From contig CAZSMU010000047.1 of the NCBI GenBank assembly GCA_964607915.1, positions 1 through 23,632 on the forward strand: DNA of 23,632 nt, given 5' to 3'. The stretch comes from JADJPL01 sp964607915 (lineage in GTDB: Bacteria; Bacteroidota; Bacteroidia; Chitinophagales; Saprospiraceae). The stretch's first letter is position 1. Each line of letters starts with the position of its first letter. The position numbers and the translations under genes are program-made. Below the pieces are notes generated by a model, which was given only the letters and a program-made list of their open reading frames with translations, was not told where the DNA came from and made no database searches. Shown in pieces: positions 7,764 to 15,702 of the stretch.

Positions 7764-8909
7764 TTATAAAAAAGATAGGGCGGTGTTCAAGTCCTCCGTC
7801 AAATCTTCTACATCCTCAATGCCTACACTGAGGCGGATCAAAGAATCGGTGAGCCCAACTTTGAGGCGTTCCTCTCTGGGTATGGAAGCATGGGTCATAC
7901 TCGCGGGGTGTCCGATTAGAGATTCCACCCCACCCAGAGATTCTGCAAGTGTGAACAAGTGCGTGCCGCTCAGTACACGGTGGGCAGCCTCCGGTGCGTC
8001 TGCTTTCAAATCGAATGAGATCATTGCACCGAAAGCGCGCATCTGCCGCCTGGCAATCTCGTGCCCGGGATGGCTGCTGAAACCCGGGTAGTTGACCCGC
8101 GATACCGCCGGATGCCCCTTCAGGAACTCCGCTATTTGCGCTGCGTTCTCACAGGCTCGCGCGACGCGCAGGTGCAGGGTTTTGATGCCGCGAAGAATCA
8201 AAAAACAGTCTTGCGGACCCGGCACTGCGCCAACGGCATTCTGTAGGAAACGCAATTTTTCCGCAATGCTGTGTTCGCGCACGATTACCGCCCCATGTAC
8301 CACATCGGAATGCCCGCCCAGGTATTTAGTTGCAGAATGCAGCACAATATCCGCGCCCAAATCCAATGGGTTCTGCAGGTAAGGAGATGCAAAGGTATTA
8401 TCCACGCAGGTCAGGATGCCGCGCTGTCGGGCAAGTGCGCAAATAGCCTCGATATCCACGATGCCAAGCATGGGGTTGGTAGGCGTCTCTATCCAGATCA
8501 TTCGCGTCGCCGGGCCAATGGCATCGCCCAGGCTACTGGCATCCGACATATCTACAAAGCGGCTCTGGATGCCATAGCGCCCATGAACCCGCACCAACTG
8601 GCGATAGGAACCCCCATAGAGATCGTTAGTGGCCAGTACCTCGTCACCCGGATCGAGCAGGCGCACGACTGCATCCATAGCCGCCAGGCCGCTGCTAAAA
8701 CAAACCGCTGTACTTCCGTTTTCCAGCGCAGCCAGGTTGGCTTCTAGCGCAGTACGGGTAGGGTTCTGTGTCCTGGCGTATTCATAGCCCTTATGGACGC
8801 CCGGCGTTTCCTGCGCATAGGTAGAAGTCTGGTAAATGGGAGTCATGACCGCTCCTGTGCTCGGGTCCGGCTCGATACCGGCATGTATTACTTTGGTACC
8901 AAATTTCAT
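7764..8909 (-). CDS. Cystathionine gamma-synthase / gamma-lyase family PLP enzyme
   Basis: This 381-residue enzyme belongs to the Cys/Met metabolism PLP family that includes cystathionine gamma-synthase, beta-lyase and gamma-lyase, acting in transsulfuration in the cytoplasm. The PLP lysine is Lys195 in SATKYLGGHSD. The YAR motif (Tyr44, Arg46) contacts the cofactor phosphate from the neighbouring subunit. VDNTFASPYLQNP holds the Asp170 that pairs with the pyridine nitrogen, and SLGGVESLIGHPASMTH lies in the substrate region. The sequence alone does not separate synthase from lyase, so no symbol is given. The Met at 8909 gives the usual MKFGTKVIHAG start; the longer frame to 8945 runs into a repeat arm. 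That arm lies about 13 bases upstream, in the leader. Confidence 0.93.
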   Translation of the reverse strand: MKFGTKVIHAGIEPDPSTGAVMTPIYQTSTYAQETPGVHKGYEYARTQNPTRTALEANLAALENGSTAVCFSSGLAAMDAVVRLLDPGDEVLATNDLYGGSYRQLVRVHGRYGIQSRFVDMSDASSLGDAIGPATRMIWIETPTNPMLGIVDIEAICALARQRGILTCVDNTFASPYLQNPLDLGADIVLHSATKYLGGHSDVVHGAVIVREHSIAEKLRFLQNAVGAVPGPQDCFLILRGIKTLHLRVARACENAAQIAEFLKGHPAVSRVNYPGFSSHPGHEIARRQMRAFGAMISFDLKADAPEAAHRVLSGTHLFTLAESLGGVESLIGHPASMTHASIPREERLKVGLTDSLIRLSVGIEDVEDLTEDLNTALSFL

Positions 8910-8921
8910 ATATGTAAAAAT

Positions 8922-8989
8922 TAGACTTGTTGCGAGGGTAGTCACCGCAGAGAGTCGAACCCGCTATTTTTCCTCTCCTCATTGACCCC
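8922..8989. repeat. Interspersed palindrome, left arm with truncated right side
   Basis: TAGACTTGTTGCGAGGG (8922-8938) is an exact family end. The interior ends in GACCCCTCA at about 8984, which matches the sub-terminal part of other copies, and then runs straight into the A-rich flank of the HU terminator. The final right arm is missing. Confidence 0.7.
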
Positions 8990-9037
8990 TCAAAAAAAGA
9001 AAAAAGGCAATCCCGGCGAACCGACGATTGCCTTTTT
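8990..9037 (-). terminator. Rho-independent terminator of the HU gene
   Basis: AAAAAGGCAATC (9001-9012) pairs perfectly with GATTGCCTTTTT (9026-9037) around a 13-base loop. On the minus strand the stem is followed by a long U-run from the A-rich sequence at 8991-9005. It lies 46 bases past the HU stop codon. T-run on the other side makes it potentially two-way. Confidence 0.88.
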
Positions 9038-9083
9038 CCGACCTGGAATCATTTTGTTCCTGCCGGATGCTGTGGACGTGTGG

Positions 9084-9359
9084 CTATTGGTTGACCGAAT
9101 CGGCCAATTCTTTGCCAGGTTTGAACTTGACGATGCTTTTGGCGTCAATAGTGATGGAGCCCCCCGTTTGCGGGTTGCGACCAGTACGTGCCTCGCGCTT
9201 GGAAACCGAGAAAGTTCCAAAGCCGATGAGTGTGACTTTACCACCAGTTTTCAATTCTTCGCTGATTCCGTCCAGGACGGCGTTCAAAGCGTCGGCAGCC
9301 TGCGCCTTCGAGATTTTTGCGCTCTCGGCGATTTTGTTTAGCAAATCTCCTTTATTCAT
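9084..9359 (-). CDS. hup: HU-family DNA-binding protein
   Basis: This 91-residue nucleoid protein is a standard-length HU/IHF family member that bends and compacts DNA as a dimer. It begins MNKGDLLNKIAESAKISKAQA, has the conserved GFGTF turn (46-50) and the DNA-contacting arm ARTGRNPQTG (57-66), and ends in FKPGKELAD. A strong terminator follows, and a TAACTTTG box lies upstream, so it is probably a single-gene unit with high expression. HU and IHF subunits cannot be separated with certainty, but the sequence is HU-like. Confidence 0.97.
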   Translation of the reverse strand: MNKGDLLNKIAESAKISKAQAADALNAVLDGISEELKTGGKVTLIGFGTFSVSKREARTGRNPQTGGSITIDAKSIVKFKPGKELADSVNQ

Positions 9360-9398
9360 CGCAAAGGGTTTTAATGAATATTAAAGTAAAATTAGGTG

Positions 9399-9406
9399 CA
9401 AAGTTA
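9399..9406 (-). promoter_or_regulatory. Candidate -7 promoter box of the HU gene
   Basis: On the minus strand this reads TAACTTTG, an exact match to the Bacteroidota TAnnTTTG -7 element, 40 bases upstream of the HU start. No good TTG -33 element is present at the usual spacing; a run of TTTT lies there instead. Confidence 0.55.
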
Positions 9407-9524
9407 GTTATCTCCAAGTTTTAAAACCGTTAAATATTGGAAAATGCCCGAAAACAGTGGTATTTTATGTTTTTTCAACTAAAATTCCTCTCCTTTCGTT
9501 CCATCTGATGTAATAGCCTTGTAT

Positions 9525-9752
9525 ATGAAACGTCTGCTCCTACGGATTTCCCCCTTGCTTTTCCTCTTCTTTGCCTTCGCCTGTGGCAGCCCCAAAGTGG
9601 GATGCCCGGCCCTGGATGAAAAAGCGAAAACGAAAAAAGGTAAGAAAGAACAATCGTACAAGCCTGGGTCCTCCCAGCTTTTTTCCAAAAAAATGACCCA
9701 TAAAATCAAAGGCGGAAAGCCTTATCGGCCAAAGCCTCCCCAAGGGCGTTGA
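9525..9752 (+). CDS. Small lipoprotein of unknown function
   Basis: This 75-residue frame starts at ATG 9525 (a TTG at 9521-9519 is less likely) with MKRLLLRISPLLFLFFAFAC, a good lipoprotein signal ending in Cys20. The mature part is short and strongly basic (KAKTKKGKKEQ, KKMTHKIKGGK), contains a second Cys, and recalls the small basic Cys-containing lipoproteins often seen in Bacteroidota; I cannot name a family. Its last 47 bases overlap the 3' end of the converging permease gene. A near-match to the -7 box (TAGCCTTG, 9514-9521) would make the transcript almost leaderless. A short GC stem followed by six T lies inside the frame at 9664-9684. The lipobox is the main reason to accept it. Confidence 0.6.
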   Translation: MKRLLLRISPLLFLFFAFACGSPKVGCPALDEKAKTKKGKKEQSYKPGSSQLFSKKMTHKIKGGKPYRPKPPQGR

Positions 9753-10944
9753 AGGCAAGTACCGTCATAAATATAGCTAATCCGGGGAAGACGGCCAGCC
9801 ACCAGGGGCGAAGGTTTGCCGCCGGCAACTGCCGCATGAGCGAACCCCAGGTCACCGTCTCCACCGGCAACCCAATCCCCAGAAAAGAAAGGGAAGCCTC
9901 CACCAGTATCGCACCGGCCATGCCAAATGCCAGCGCCGCCCACACCGGGCGCAAGCCGTTGGGAAGGGCATGGCGCCCCCATATCCGCCATTTCCCCAAT
10001 CCCAGCACCTTCGCCGCTTCAATATACTGCAAATCCCGGATGCGCAACATTTCGGCGCGTACCAGCCGCGCGATCCCCGTCCAGCGCAAACACCCGATAA
10101 TCAACAGAACATAATAGATAGACGGCTTCGCTACTACCGCCAAGACCCCCAGAATGATAAGGAGAGTGGGCAGGGCGTTCAAGGCTTCTATTACACGGGA
10201 CACCATAAAGTCTAATGGTATCCGCACCGGTTTATCCCATTTTGGAAAACGCCGGATAATGCGGCCCGCAGCCCATGCTGTACTTATAAGAACGCCACTC
10301 ACGGCAAGCGGTAAAGCCACTTTTTCCCAAAACCGGTCGTTTTCTGCCGTCACCAATACGTGAGCCCAAATAAAATAGGTTCCCACAGCGACCGTCAACA
10401 CATATACTGCTAACCGTAGCCTGCCCGTTCGAAGCCCTTCGTCTCCAAAAAAACCGGATAAGCCGCCAAGAAAAATCCCCAGCAGCGTCGCGGTCAGCAT
10501 ACCGGTCAGGCCTACCCACATCGCGACCCTAGTGCCGTATACCAGACCAGCCGCTACATCGTGCCCGGCAGTATCTGTCCCTAACCAGTGCCAGTCCCGC
10601 CAGCGCGCCACGCGCTGCGGGCCGAACGGACTCTTTGCCCCCAGGTTGCGCCGGTCTATTGTCTCTGCCGAGTATGGAATTAGCGGGAACCACACTGCTT
10701 CATACGTCTGATCCCGCCATCCTTGCTGCACGAAACGACCGTCCTCCTTCCAGACGCCCAAAGCAGCACCGTAGTGGGCAACTATTGGAAAATGCGTTTT
10801 CCCCTCAATCCGACAGTACAGCGGGCGTTCGTTTGCGATAAAATCTCCCGCTATGCCTATGCCTGCAAAAAGCCATAAGTACCGGAGCGCCCAACGGCCA
10901 GCCCGGCTACGCCTGAAGAGTTGAAGACCTTTTTCCCGCTTCAT
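9706..10944 (-). CDS. Peptide/nickel-type ABC transporter permease (OppC/DppC family)
   Basis: This 412-residue inner-membrane permease is the second membrane subunit of an oligopeptide-type importer. It has the family signature HWLGTDTAGHDVAAGLVYG before the second membrane helix and the EAA loop EAAKVLGLGKWRIWGRHALP that contacts the ATPase. It is longer than typical OppC (about 300) because of a large periplasmic insert after the first helix (about residues 38-120) and an extra loop near 180-235, as is common in Bacteroidota members. Its ATG overlaps the TGA of the upstream permease gene as ATGA, so the two are translationally coupled. It is the last gene of the operon. No ATPase gene follows in the window. 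Confidence 0.93.
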   Translation of the reverse strand: MKREKGLQLFRRSRAGRWALRYLWLFAGIGIAGDFIANERPLYCRIEGKTHFPIVAHYGAALGVWKEDGRFVQQGWRDQTYEAVWFPLIPYSAETIDRRNLGAKSPFGPQRVARWRDWHWLGTDTAGHDVAAGLVYGTRVAMWVGLTGMLTATLLGIFLGGLSGFFGDEGLRTGRLRLAVYVLTVAVGTYFIWAHVLVTAENDRFWEKVALPLAVSGVLISTAWAAGRIIRRFPKWDKPVRIPLDFMVSRVIEALNALPTLLIILGVLAVVAKPSIYYVLLIIGCLRWTGIARLVRAEMLRIRDLQYIEAAKVLGLGKWRIWGRHALPNGLRPVWAALAFGMAGAILVEASLSFLGIGLPVETVTWGSLMRQLPAANLRPWWLAVFPGLAIFMTVLAFNALGEALADKAFRL

Positions 10945-12068
10945 GGCCCTGTCGTTAAGCCCCCGCCGCTATCTCGCACGCGCGGGTCGAGCCAGGCATA
11001 CAGGATATCCGATACCAAAAGCCCCAACATGGTCAAGGTGGCTGTCAAGACCAATACGGCATATACCACGGGCCAGTCCTGCCCGAAAATAGCATCCAGC
11101 GTCAATTTACCCATGCCGGGAAGATTGAATACCGACTCTACGACCACCGATCCGGAAACCAACGCCGGGAAAATGGATCCAACGAGTGTTATCAAGGGAA
11201 AAGCGGCGTTTTTTGCCGCATGGCGCCATATGACGATCCGCTCCGGTACTCCTCTGGCGAGCGCCGCCCGTATGTAAGGCTGCTCCAGGACCTCTTCCAT
11301 CGCCGAGCGGGCCTGCAGGGCGATATAGGCGAGCGAGCCGTATGTCAGACAAAAAACGGGTACTGCCATCCGTCGGGCACCAGCCAGTACCGCTGCCCAA
11401 CCCTGCTGGGCACGGCTGTCCGAAATGAGCTGTACCCACGAACTGCCCCCGGCAGACCCGGTCAGCCAGATCAACAAGAGCACAGCAATCCAGAAGGAAG
11501 GCAAGGCATATAAAAAAAACAGGGCGAACTTACTGCTTTTATCTATCCAGCTTCCCCGATGCCGGGCCATAAAGACGCCAAGAGGGATGGAAATCCCAAA
11601 CGACAAGATGAGGGCAAAGAAATTCAGGAGCAGCGTCCAGCTTATGGCCGAACGGATTTTGGCACCTACCGGTCGGCCATCCCGCCAGGAACGGCCAAAG
11701 TCGCCCTCCAGGATACCGCTAAGCCAGTGGTGGTACTGGTTGTCCAGCCCGTACCATTGAAATACGGGTAGGTAGCCGGACCACGATGTGGCTCCCAAAC
11801 CCGACGACTTCGCCTGCGCTGCACCCACGTATGCCCGGGGAAGCAGAGCACAGTAGAAGGCCGGACGATCGAGTCCCAGGATGCGGGCGGTCTGTTGATA
11901 CGCCTGTGCCGCGCGCTTCGGATCGCTGCCAGGTGCATCGCCTGTTCGGTCAAGCAGGAGTGCAACCGGGTCGCCTGGGGCCGCTTTGCTCAAAGCAAAT
12001 GCCAGCATGGTGATGACCAACAGCGTGGGCACAGCCCAGAGAATCCGCTTTAATATCAGTAAATACAC
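10941..12068 (-). CDS. Peptide/nickel-type ABC transporter permease (OppB/DppB family)
   Basis: This 375-residue permease has the OppB layout: a first membrane helix (about 7-28) followed directly by KAAPGDPV, a large periplasmic region (40-135, longer than usual), and the membrane core with SILLNFFALILSFGISIPLGV-type helices. The EAA-like loop (RAALARGVPERIVIWRHAAKNA) and the terminal ILYAWLDPRVR are typical. The start appears to be GTG at 12068, giving MYLLILKRILW; no nearby ATG fits. It begins 15 bases after the stop of the binding-protein gene and overlaps the OppC-type gene by 4 bases. Confidence 0.93.
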   Translation of the reverse strand: MYLLILKRILWAVPTLLVITMLAFALSKAAPGDPVALLLDRTGDAPGSDPKRAAQAYQQTARILGLDRPAFYCALLPRAYVGAAQAKSSGLGATSWSGYLPVFQWYGLDNQYHHWLSGILEGDFGRSWRDGRPVGAKIRSAISWTLLLNFFALILSFGISIPLGVFMARHRGSWIDKSSKFALFFLYALPSFWIAVLLLIWLTGSAGGSSWVQLISDSRAQQGWAAVLAGARRMAVPVFCLTYGSLAYIALQARSAMEEVLEQPYIRAALARGVPERIVIWRHAAKNAAFPLITLVGSIFPALVSGSVVVESVFNLPGMGKLTLDAIFGQDWPVVYAVLVLTATLTMLGLLVSDILYAWLDPRVRDSGGGLTTGP

Positions 12069-12083
12069 GGTTTCTTTACGGTT

Positions 12084-13844
12084 CTATTCCTGTAATTGGA
12101 ACTGGCTTGGTGTGAAACCAGGTGGGAACGGGGTGAGTTCCGCTGCAAAACGTTTGTGTATCGCAATCCTGTCTTCGGGCGAAAACAACAAAATTTCCAC
12201 TTGTTCTTCGCGGATGCGCGCCAACAACTGCCCCATAAGGCGGTTGCGTGTCTTTTCGTCCAGAGTGGTCAATATCTTTTCAATGAGCGCATCGGTTTCC
12301 GCATCGCCAAAGCCACAGCGGTTATCGCCCTGCGTATGCCAGTTCTGCATAGGATTCCAGAGTGGGGTTTGTGTCCTGCCGGTAGAGATGAGTTGGAAAT
12401 CGCGTTGTTTTAAGCGCTCCAGTATCATAGCGGGCTCCCGGGGATCCAGTTCGATGTCGATACCAATTTTGCGGCAGTTGTCTTGAATCAGCAGGCCAAT
12501 GGTTTTCGACTGCTCGCTGCTGGCATTGAGCATATATTTTACCCGCAGGTTGACGCGCTTTCCCTCTATCATTTTATCCACGATTCCATCGTTATCGCTG
12601 TCTTTCCAGCCTGCCTGACTCAGCAATGTGGCGGCCTGCTCCAGGTCAACCGTAAGGGGCTTTTCCCGGGAAGGATAGTACGGCACCGAGGGCGGTACCG
12701 GGGCCACAATACGCTTTCCGAAACCCTGGAACACTTCCCGTACGATTTCGTCTGCGTCAATTGCCCTGGATAGCGCCTGCCGCACCTGCTTGTCGGCCAG
12801 CAGCGGGTCGCGAGCGTTCACCCCGATATAAAAATAGGCCAGGGTATGCGTAGTACCCAGGGCATACCGCTTCTGGAAAGCAGCATCTTGTTGCAGCCCT
12901 TGAAAGTCCTCTGCCGGTATATTCCCCATGGCATCTATCTCTTCGTTTTTCAAGGCAGTGAGCGCCGTTGCGGGATTAGGGATGGGGATATACACCAGGG
13001 AATCCGGATATGCTGCCAGAGCCGGGTGGGTTTTTTTTACCTTTTCGCCCCACCAGTCTCGTTTTTTGACTAGGGTAATGCGTTGTTCTGTTTCCCAGGA
13101 AACCACCTGGTAGGGGCCGCAACCGCTTATCTTTTTTGCATCGCGCGAATATTCATCAGAATTGAACGACTCGGCAAAGGCCTGGAGGCGCTTGTCCTGC
13201 CCCGCCAACTTATCTGCTTTTTCCGGATCGGTCAGATCGCTTAAAGGAACGTTTTTGAGCAACCCGCGGGGGTCGTAGGCATACTCCGGCAACAGGGCAA
13301 AAAGGCCTCCCACCGTTTCTTCCCCGAGAAATGTTTTTTGCAGCAGGGTCACCCGAAATTTTTTTGGATTGGTCGGATCTACCTCAACGGCTGCTAAGTC
13401 ACCCAGATAGGCACGTACCGCAGCTGCCTGCACCAAAGGGTTTAGGATGGCTTTCAGGGAAAAAAGGTAATCGTAGCCCGTGACCGGGGAGCCGTTGTCC
13501 CATACGGCTTCCGGCAGGATTTCAAAGGTATATGCCACCCCCCCTGCGTACGGACCGGAAGTGATATCTTCTGCCTTTGGTCGGGAAACGGCAAGGTCGG
13601 GTTGTAAGGTCAGGGTGGAAGGATCATACGTCAGGAGGTACATGAACAGGTTCTCCACCACCATACGCCCATAGTTGGTAGTGACGAGGTAAGGATTCAA
13701 ACGGTCTGCATCGCCCTCCATACGGATGACCGCCGTATTCCCACTGCGCTTGTACGCAACTTCCGAACGCTGCCCCCCTTTGTTACAAGAAAACGCGATA
13801 AAAATAGACGTCAGCAGGATAATCAGGATACGTTGCATGGGCAT
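12084..13844 (-). CDS. Peptide-binding lipoprotein of an Opp-type ABC transporter (SBP_bac_5)
   Basis: This 586-residue protein is the solute receptor of the operon. The N-terminus MPMQRILIILLTSIFIAFSC is a lipoprotein signal with Cys20 as the likely lipid site (two start codons, 13844 and 13838, are possible). The family 5 binding-protein fold is shown by LNPYLVTTNYG, the signature region AVWDNGSPVTGYDYLFSLKAILNP, KVRQALSRAIDADEIVREVFQGFGKRIVAPVPP, and AGWKDSDNDGIVDK. It probably binds peptides in the periplasm; the ligand cannot be read from the sequence. It is the first and probably best-expressed gene of the unit binding protein-OppB-OppC. The ATPase subunits must be encoded elsewhere. 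Confidence 0.92.
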   Translation of the reverse strand: MPMQRILIILLTSIFIAFSCNKGGQRSEVAYKRSGNTAVIRMEGDADRLNPYLVTTNYGRMVVENLFMYLLTYDPSTLTLQPDLAVSRPKAEDITSGPYAGGVAYTFEILPEAVWDNGSPVTGYDYLFSLKAILNPLVQAAAVRAYLGDLAAVEVDPTNPKKFRVTLLQKTFLGEETVGGLFALLPEYAYDPRGLLKNVPLSDLTDPEKADKLAGQDKRLQAFAESFNSDEYSRDAKKISGCGPYQVVSWETEQRITLVKKRDWWGEKVKKTHPALAAYPDSLVYIPIPNPATALTALKNEEIDAMGNIPAEDFQGLQQDAAFQKRYALGTTHTLAYFYIGVNARDPLLADKQVRQALSRAIDADEIVREVFQGFGKRIVAPVPPSVPYYPSREKPLTVDLEQAATLLSQAGWKDSDNDGIVDKMIEGKRVNLRVKYMLNASSEQSKTIGLLIQDNCRKIGIDIELDPREPAMILERLKQRDFQLISTGRTQTPLWNPMQNWHTQGDNRCGFGDAETDALIEKILTTLDEKTRNRLMGQLLARIREEQVEILLFSPEDRIAIHKRFAAELTPFPPGFTPSQFQLQE

Positions 13845-13961
13845 CGGTTTTAATGAAATTCAAAGTTCTAAAATTCTGTGGTAACACCATCTAATTTTTT
13901 GCTTTAAAACAGGTATGCCTGCGTGTAAACCTTATCTGTTTGTTTAAGTTTTACTCTGTGT

Positions 13962-14036
13962 AAGACTTGTCGAAAGGGAAATCGCCCATGGGTAAAAAGA
14001 CCTTTTACCTCATTGCCACCCCTCACCACAAGCCCA
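13962..14036. repeat. Interspersed palindrome, complete short copy
   Basis: The left end AAGACTTGTCGAAAGGG (13962-13978) and the right end CCCCTCACCACAAGCCCA (14019-14036) are diverged inverse copies. In the centre ATGGGTAAAA (13988-13997) pairs with TTTTACCTCAT (14003-14013). It lies between divergent genes, upstream of the epimerase-like gene, whose frame happens to run open through it. Confidence 0.75.
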
Positions 14037-14065
14037 ATAATATCCAAATCTATATCTTGTCAACC

Positions 14066-15013
14066 ATGGCAGACCTACCTCTCGGCCAAACCGAAGCCCA
14101 ACGCCCTGTCGTACTTATTGCCGGCGGTACCGGCCTCATTGGCAGTCGCTTAAGTGTACTTCTGGAAGATGCCGGTTATGCCGTCCGGCACCTGAGCAGA
14201 AAAGCACAGCCAGATGGGCGGTTCCCCGCCTTTGCGTGGAATCCCGACTCCGGCCATATAGACGAATGCGCGCTTGATGGCGTTCTGGCCGTCATCAACC
14301 TCGCCGGGGCAGGAATAGCCGACAAACCCTGGACAAAAGGCCGCAAGGAAATCATCATCTCCAGCCGGGTACGCAGCGCATCGCTTCTCCGCGACGCCAT
14401 AGCACGCCGCAGCGAACGGCCACTCGCTTATCTGTCCGGCGGTGCAATCGGGTTCTATGGCAATCGCGGCGATGAGTGGCTGTATGAAGACAGCGAACCA
14501 GGGCAAGGGTTTCTTTCCGAGAGTTGTATCGCCTGGGAAAAAGCAGCCCACGATCTGGAAAGCACTGGCGTACGAACAGTCATCTTCCGCATCGGGCTGG
14601 TACTCAGTACTGCCGGGGGAGCTTTGCCCAAACTGCTCCTACCCCTGCGGTTCGGCTTGTCTCCTTATTTTGCCCATGGCAAACAATGGTATTCCTGGAT
14701 CCACATAGATGATTTATGCAAAATGTTCTTGTTTGCCCTCGAAAAACAAAACCTGTCGGGCACCTTTAACGCAGTAGGCCCCCAACCGGTCACGAACGCA
14801 GCATTTGCAAAAATACTTCCCATTGCAACGGGTAAAAAGGCGCTGGTATGCCCTGTTCCCGCCCTCGCCCTGCGCATCGGGATGGGGGAAATGGCGGATA
14901 CGGTACTGTTCAGCACCCGCGTATCTTCTCAAAAAATACAGAAAGAGGGCTTTGAATATGATTTCCCCGAACCGGGGCCTGCCCTGTCGGACTTGACAAG
15001 GGGAAAAGATTAG
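14066..15013 (+). CDS. TIGR01777 family NAD(P)-binding epimerase-like protein
   Basis: This 315-residue protein belongs to the extended short-chain dehydrogenase group called TIGR01777 (YfcH/SulA-like in older annotation). GGTGLIGSRL (20-29) is the dinucleotide-binding loop. VINLAGAGIADKPWTKGRKEIIISSRV and SGGAIGFYGNRGDE are highly characteristic of this family. The C-terminus (ALALRIGMGEMADTVLFSTRVSSQKIQKEGFEYDFP) is the DUF1731 segment. The reaction is unknown in the family. The ATG at 14066 is chosen; the longer frame from a TTG at 13967 is encoded by a palindromic repeat. The stop codon TAG is the first three bases of the next repeat copy. Confidence 0.93.
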   Translation: MADLPLGQTEAQRPVVLIAGGTGLIGSRLSVLLEDAGYAVRHLSRKAQPDGRFPAFAWNPDSGHIDECALDGVLAVINLAGAGIADKPWTKGRKEIIISSRVRSASLLRDAIARRSERPLAYLSGGAIGFYGNRGDEWLYEDSEPGQGFLSESCIAWEKAAHDLESTGVRTVIFRIGLVLSTAGGALPKLLLPLRFGLSPYFAHGKQWYSWIHIDDLCKMFLFALEKQNLSGTFNAVGPQPVTNAAFAKILPIATGKKALVCPVPALALRIGMGEMADTVLFSTRVSSQKIQKEGFEYDFPEPGPALSDLTRGKD

Positions 15014-15093
15014 ACTTGTTGCGCGGGGGGGGGGCATCGATGGCTCGAAAGGCCCTTTTTAACTCCTCGATGATTCCTCTCGCAGTGAGTCTA
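15011..15093. repeat. Interspersed palindrome, complete copy overlapping a stop codon
   Basis: The left end TAGACTTGTTGCGCGGGG (from 15011) and the right end CCTCTCGCAGTGAGTCTA (15076-15093) face each other across 83 bases, both ending in TA. The interior has CATCGA (15035-15040) pairing with TCGATG (15067-15072). It contains a run of ten G. The first three bases are the stop codon of the upstream epimerase-like gene, and the element separates convergent genes. Confidence 0.85.
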
Positions 15094-15113
15094 AACCCGT
15101 TTTATCGCCGGTA

Positions 15114-15548
15114 TTAGGGCTTGAATACTTCTATTTCGTGCTTTTCTACGACCAAGTCGGTGAACTTTCCCTTGAAACGGGTAGCTTTCACAATGTGGTT
15201 GTCTATCCAGTGGTAGTTCCCTCCCCGGGGCTTGCCAAAAATGATGGCGTGATACCGAAACCCATGGCGCTTCAGCCAGGCTTCCGTTATCTCCCGGTGC
15301 CCTTCTGTCCTCGACGTGAAGAATGTGATGACGTGCCCCTCATCATACCATTTGTTGAGGATTCTCAGTGCGTCCGGATAGGGCAACACGGTTGCCATGC
15401 GCTCCGGCTCCTCGTTAGGTACATCATCGCAAACAGTCCCATCGAGATCTATCAGAAAATTTTTGACCGTTTCCGGCAAAACAGGGCTGAGCGCTTCTCC
15501 TTTTTCGTTATAGGAGGCTTGCAAAGGGATTTCTGAGGACTGGTGCAT
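15114..15548 (-). CDS. HAD-like phosphatase-fold protein
   Basis: This 144-residue protein has a HAD motif I, FLIDLDGTVCDD (31-42), with the nucleophile Asp34 and Asp36 in DxDGT. FFTSRTEGHREITEAWLKRHG gives motif II, and GKPRGGNYHWIDN the later Lys/Asp region. The compact form without a cap, and the VPNEEPERMA and KWYDEGHVITFFTSR segments, are shared with a conserved Bacteroidota protein often labelled only as HAD or, doubtfully, phosphoheptose isomerase. It is probably a small-molecule phosphatase; the substrate is unknown. The ATG at 15548 is preferred to an upstream frame extension to 15602. A good promoter lies 90-120 bases upstream, so it is probably transcribed separately from the M23 gene. 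Confidence 0.85.
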   Translation of the reverse strand: MHQSSEIPLQASYNEKGEALSPVLPETVKNFLIDLDGTVCDDVPNEEPERMATVLPYPDALRILNKWYDEGHVITFFTSRTEGHREITEAWLKRHGFRYHAIIFGKPRGGNYHWIDNHIVKATRFKGKFTDLVVEKHEIEVFKP

Positions 15549-15636
15549 TTTCAGGGCGATAAATGGACATTTATGTGATACAACTTGGGGCCCTCCGGGC
15601 ATTCGTACAAGGGAACACGGCCGAGCTGGGTACTTG

Positions 15637-15669
15637 CAAAGCTATGCGAAAAGAACGAAACGACAACAA
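15637..15669 (-). promoter_or_regulatory. Bacteroidota-type promoter of the HAD-like gene
   Basis: On the minus strand TTG (15664-15666, with a second TTG at 15667-15669) is followed after 19 bases by TAGCTTTG (15637-15644). This is an exact fit to the Bacteroidota consensus TTG-N17-23-TAnnTTTG. It lies in the gap between the M23 stop and the HAD start and would give a leader of about 80 bases. Confidence 0.7.
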
Positions 15670-15702
15670 ATTTAGTCGAGTATCCGGAGCGGGGATATCT
15701 GT

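Noticed and set aside
9664..9684. Short terminator-like stem (CTGGG-TCCT-CCCAG, then T6) on the plus strand
   Set aside because: A five-pair stem inside an apparent coding frame is too weak to call a terminator; mentioned only under the small lipoprotein.
15031..15034. Run of ten G near 15025-15034 as a possible phase-variable tract
   Set aside because: It lies inside a repeat copy after the stop codon, so slippage would not change any reading frame.
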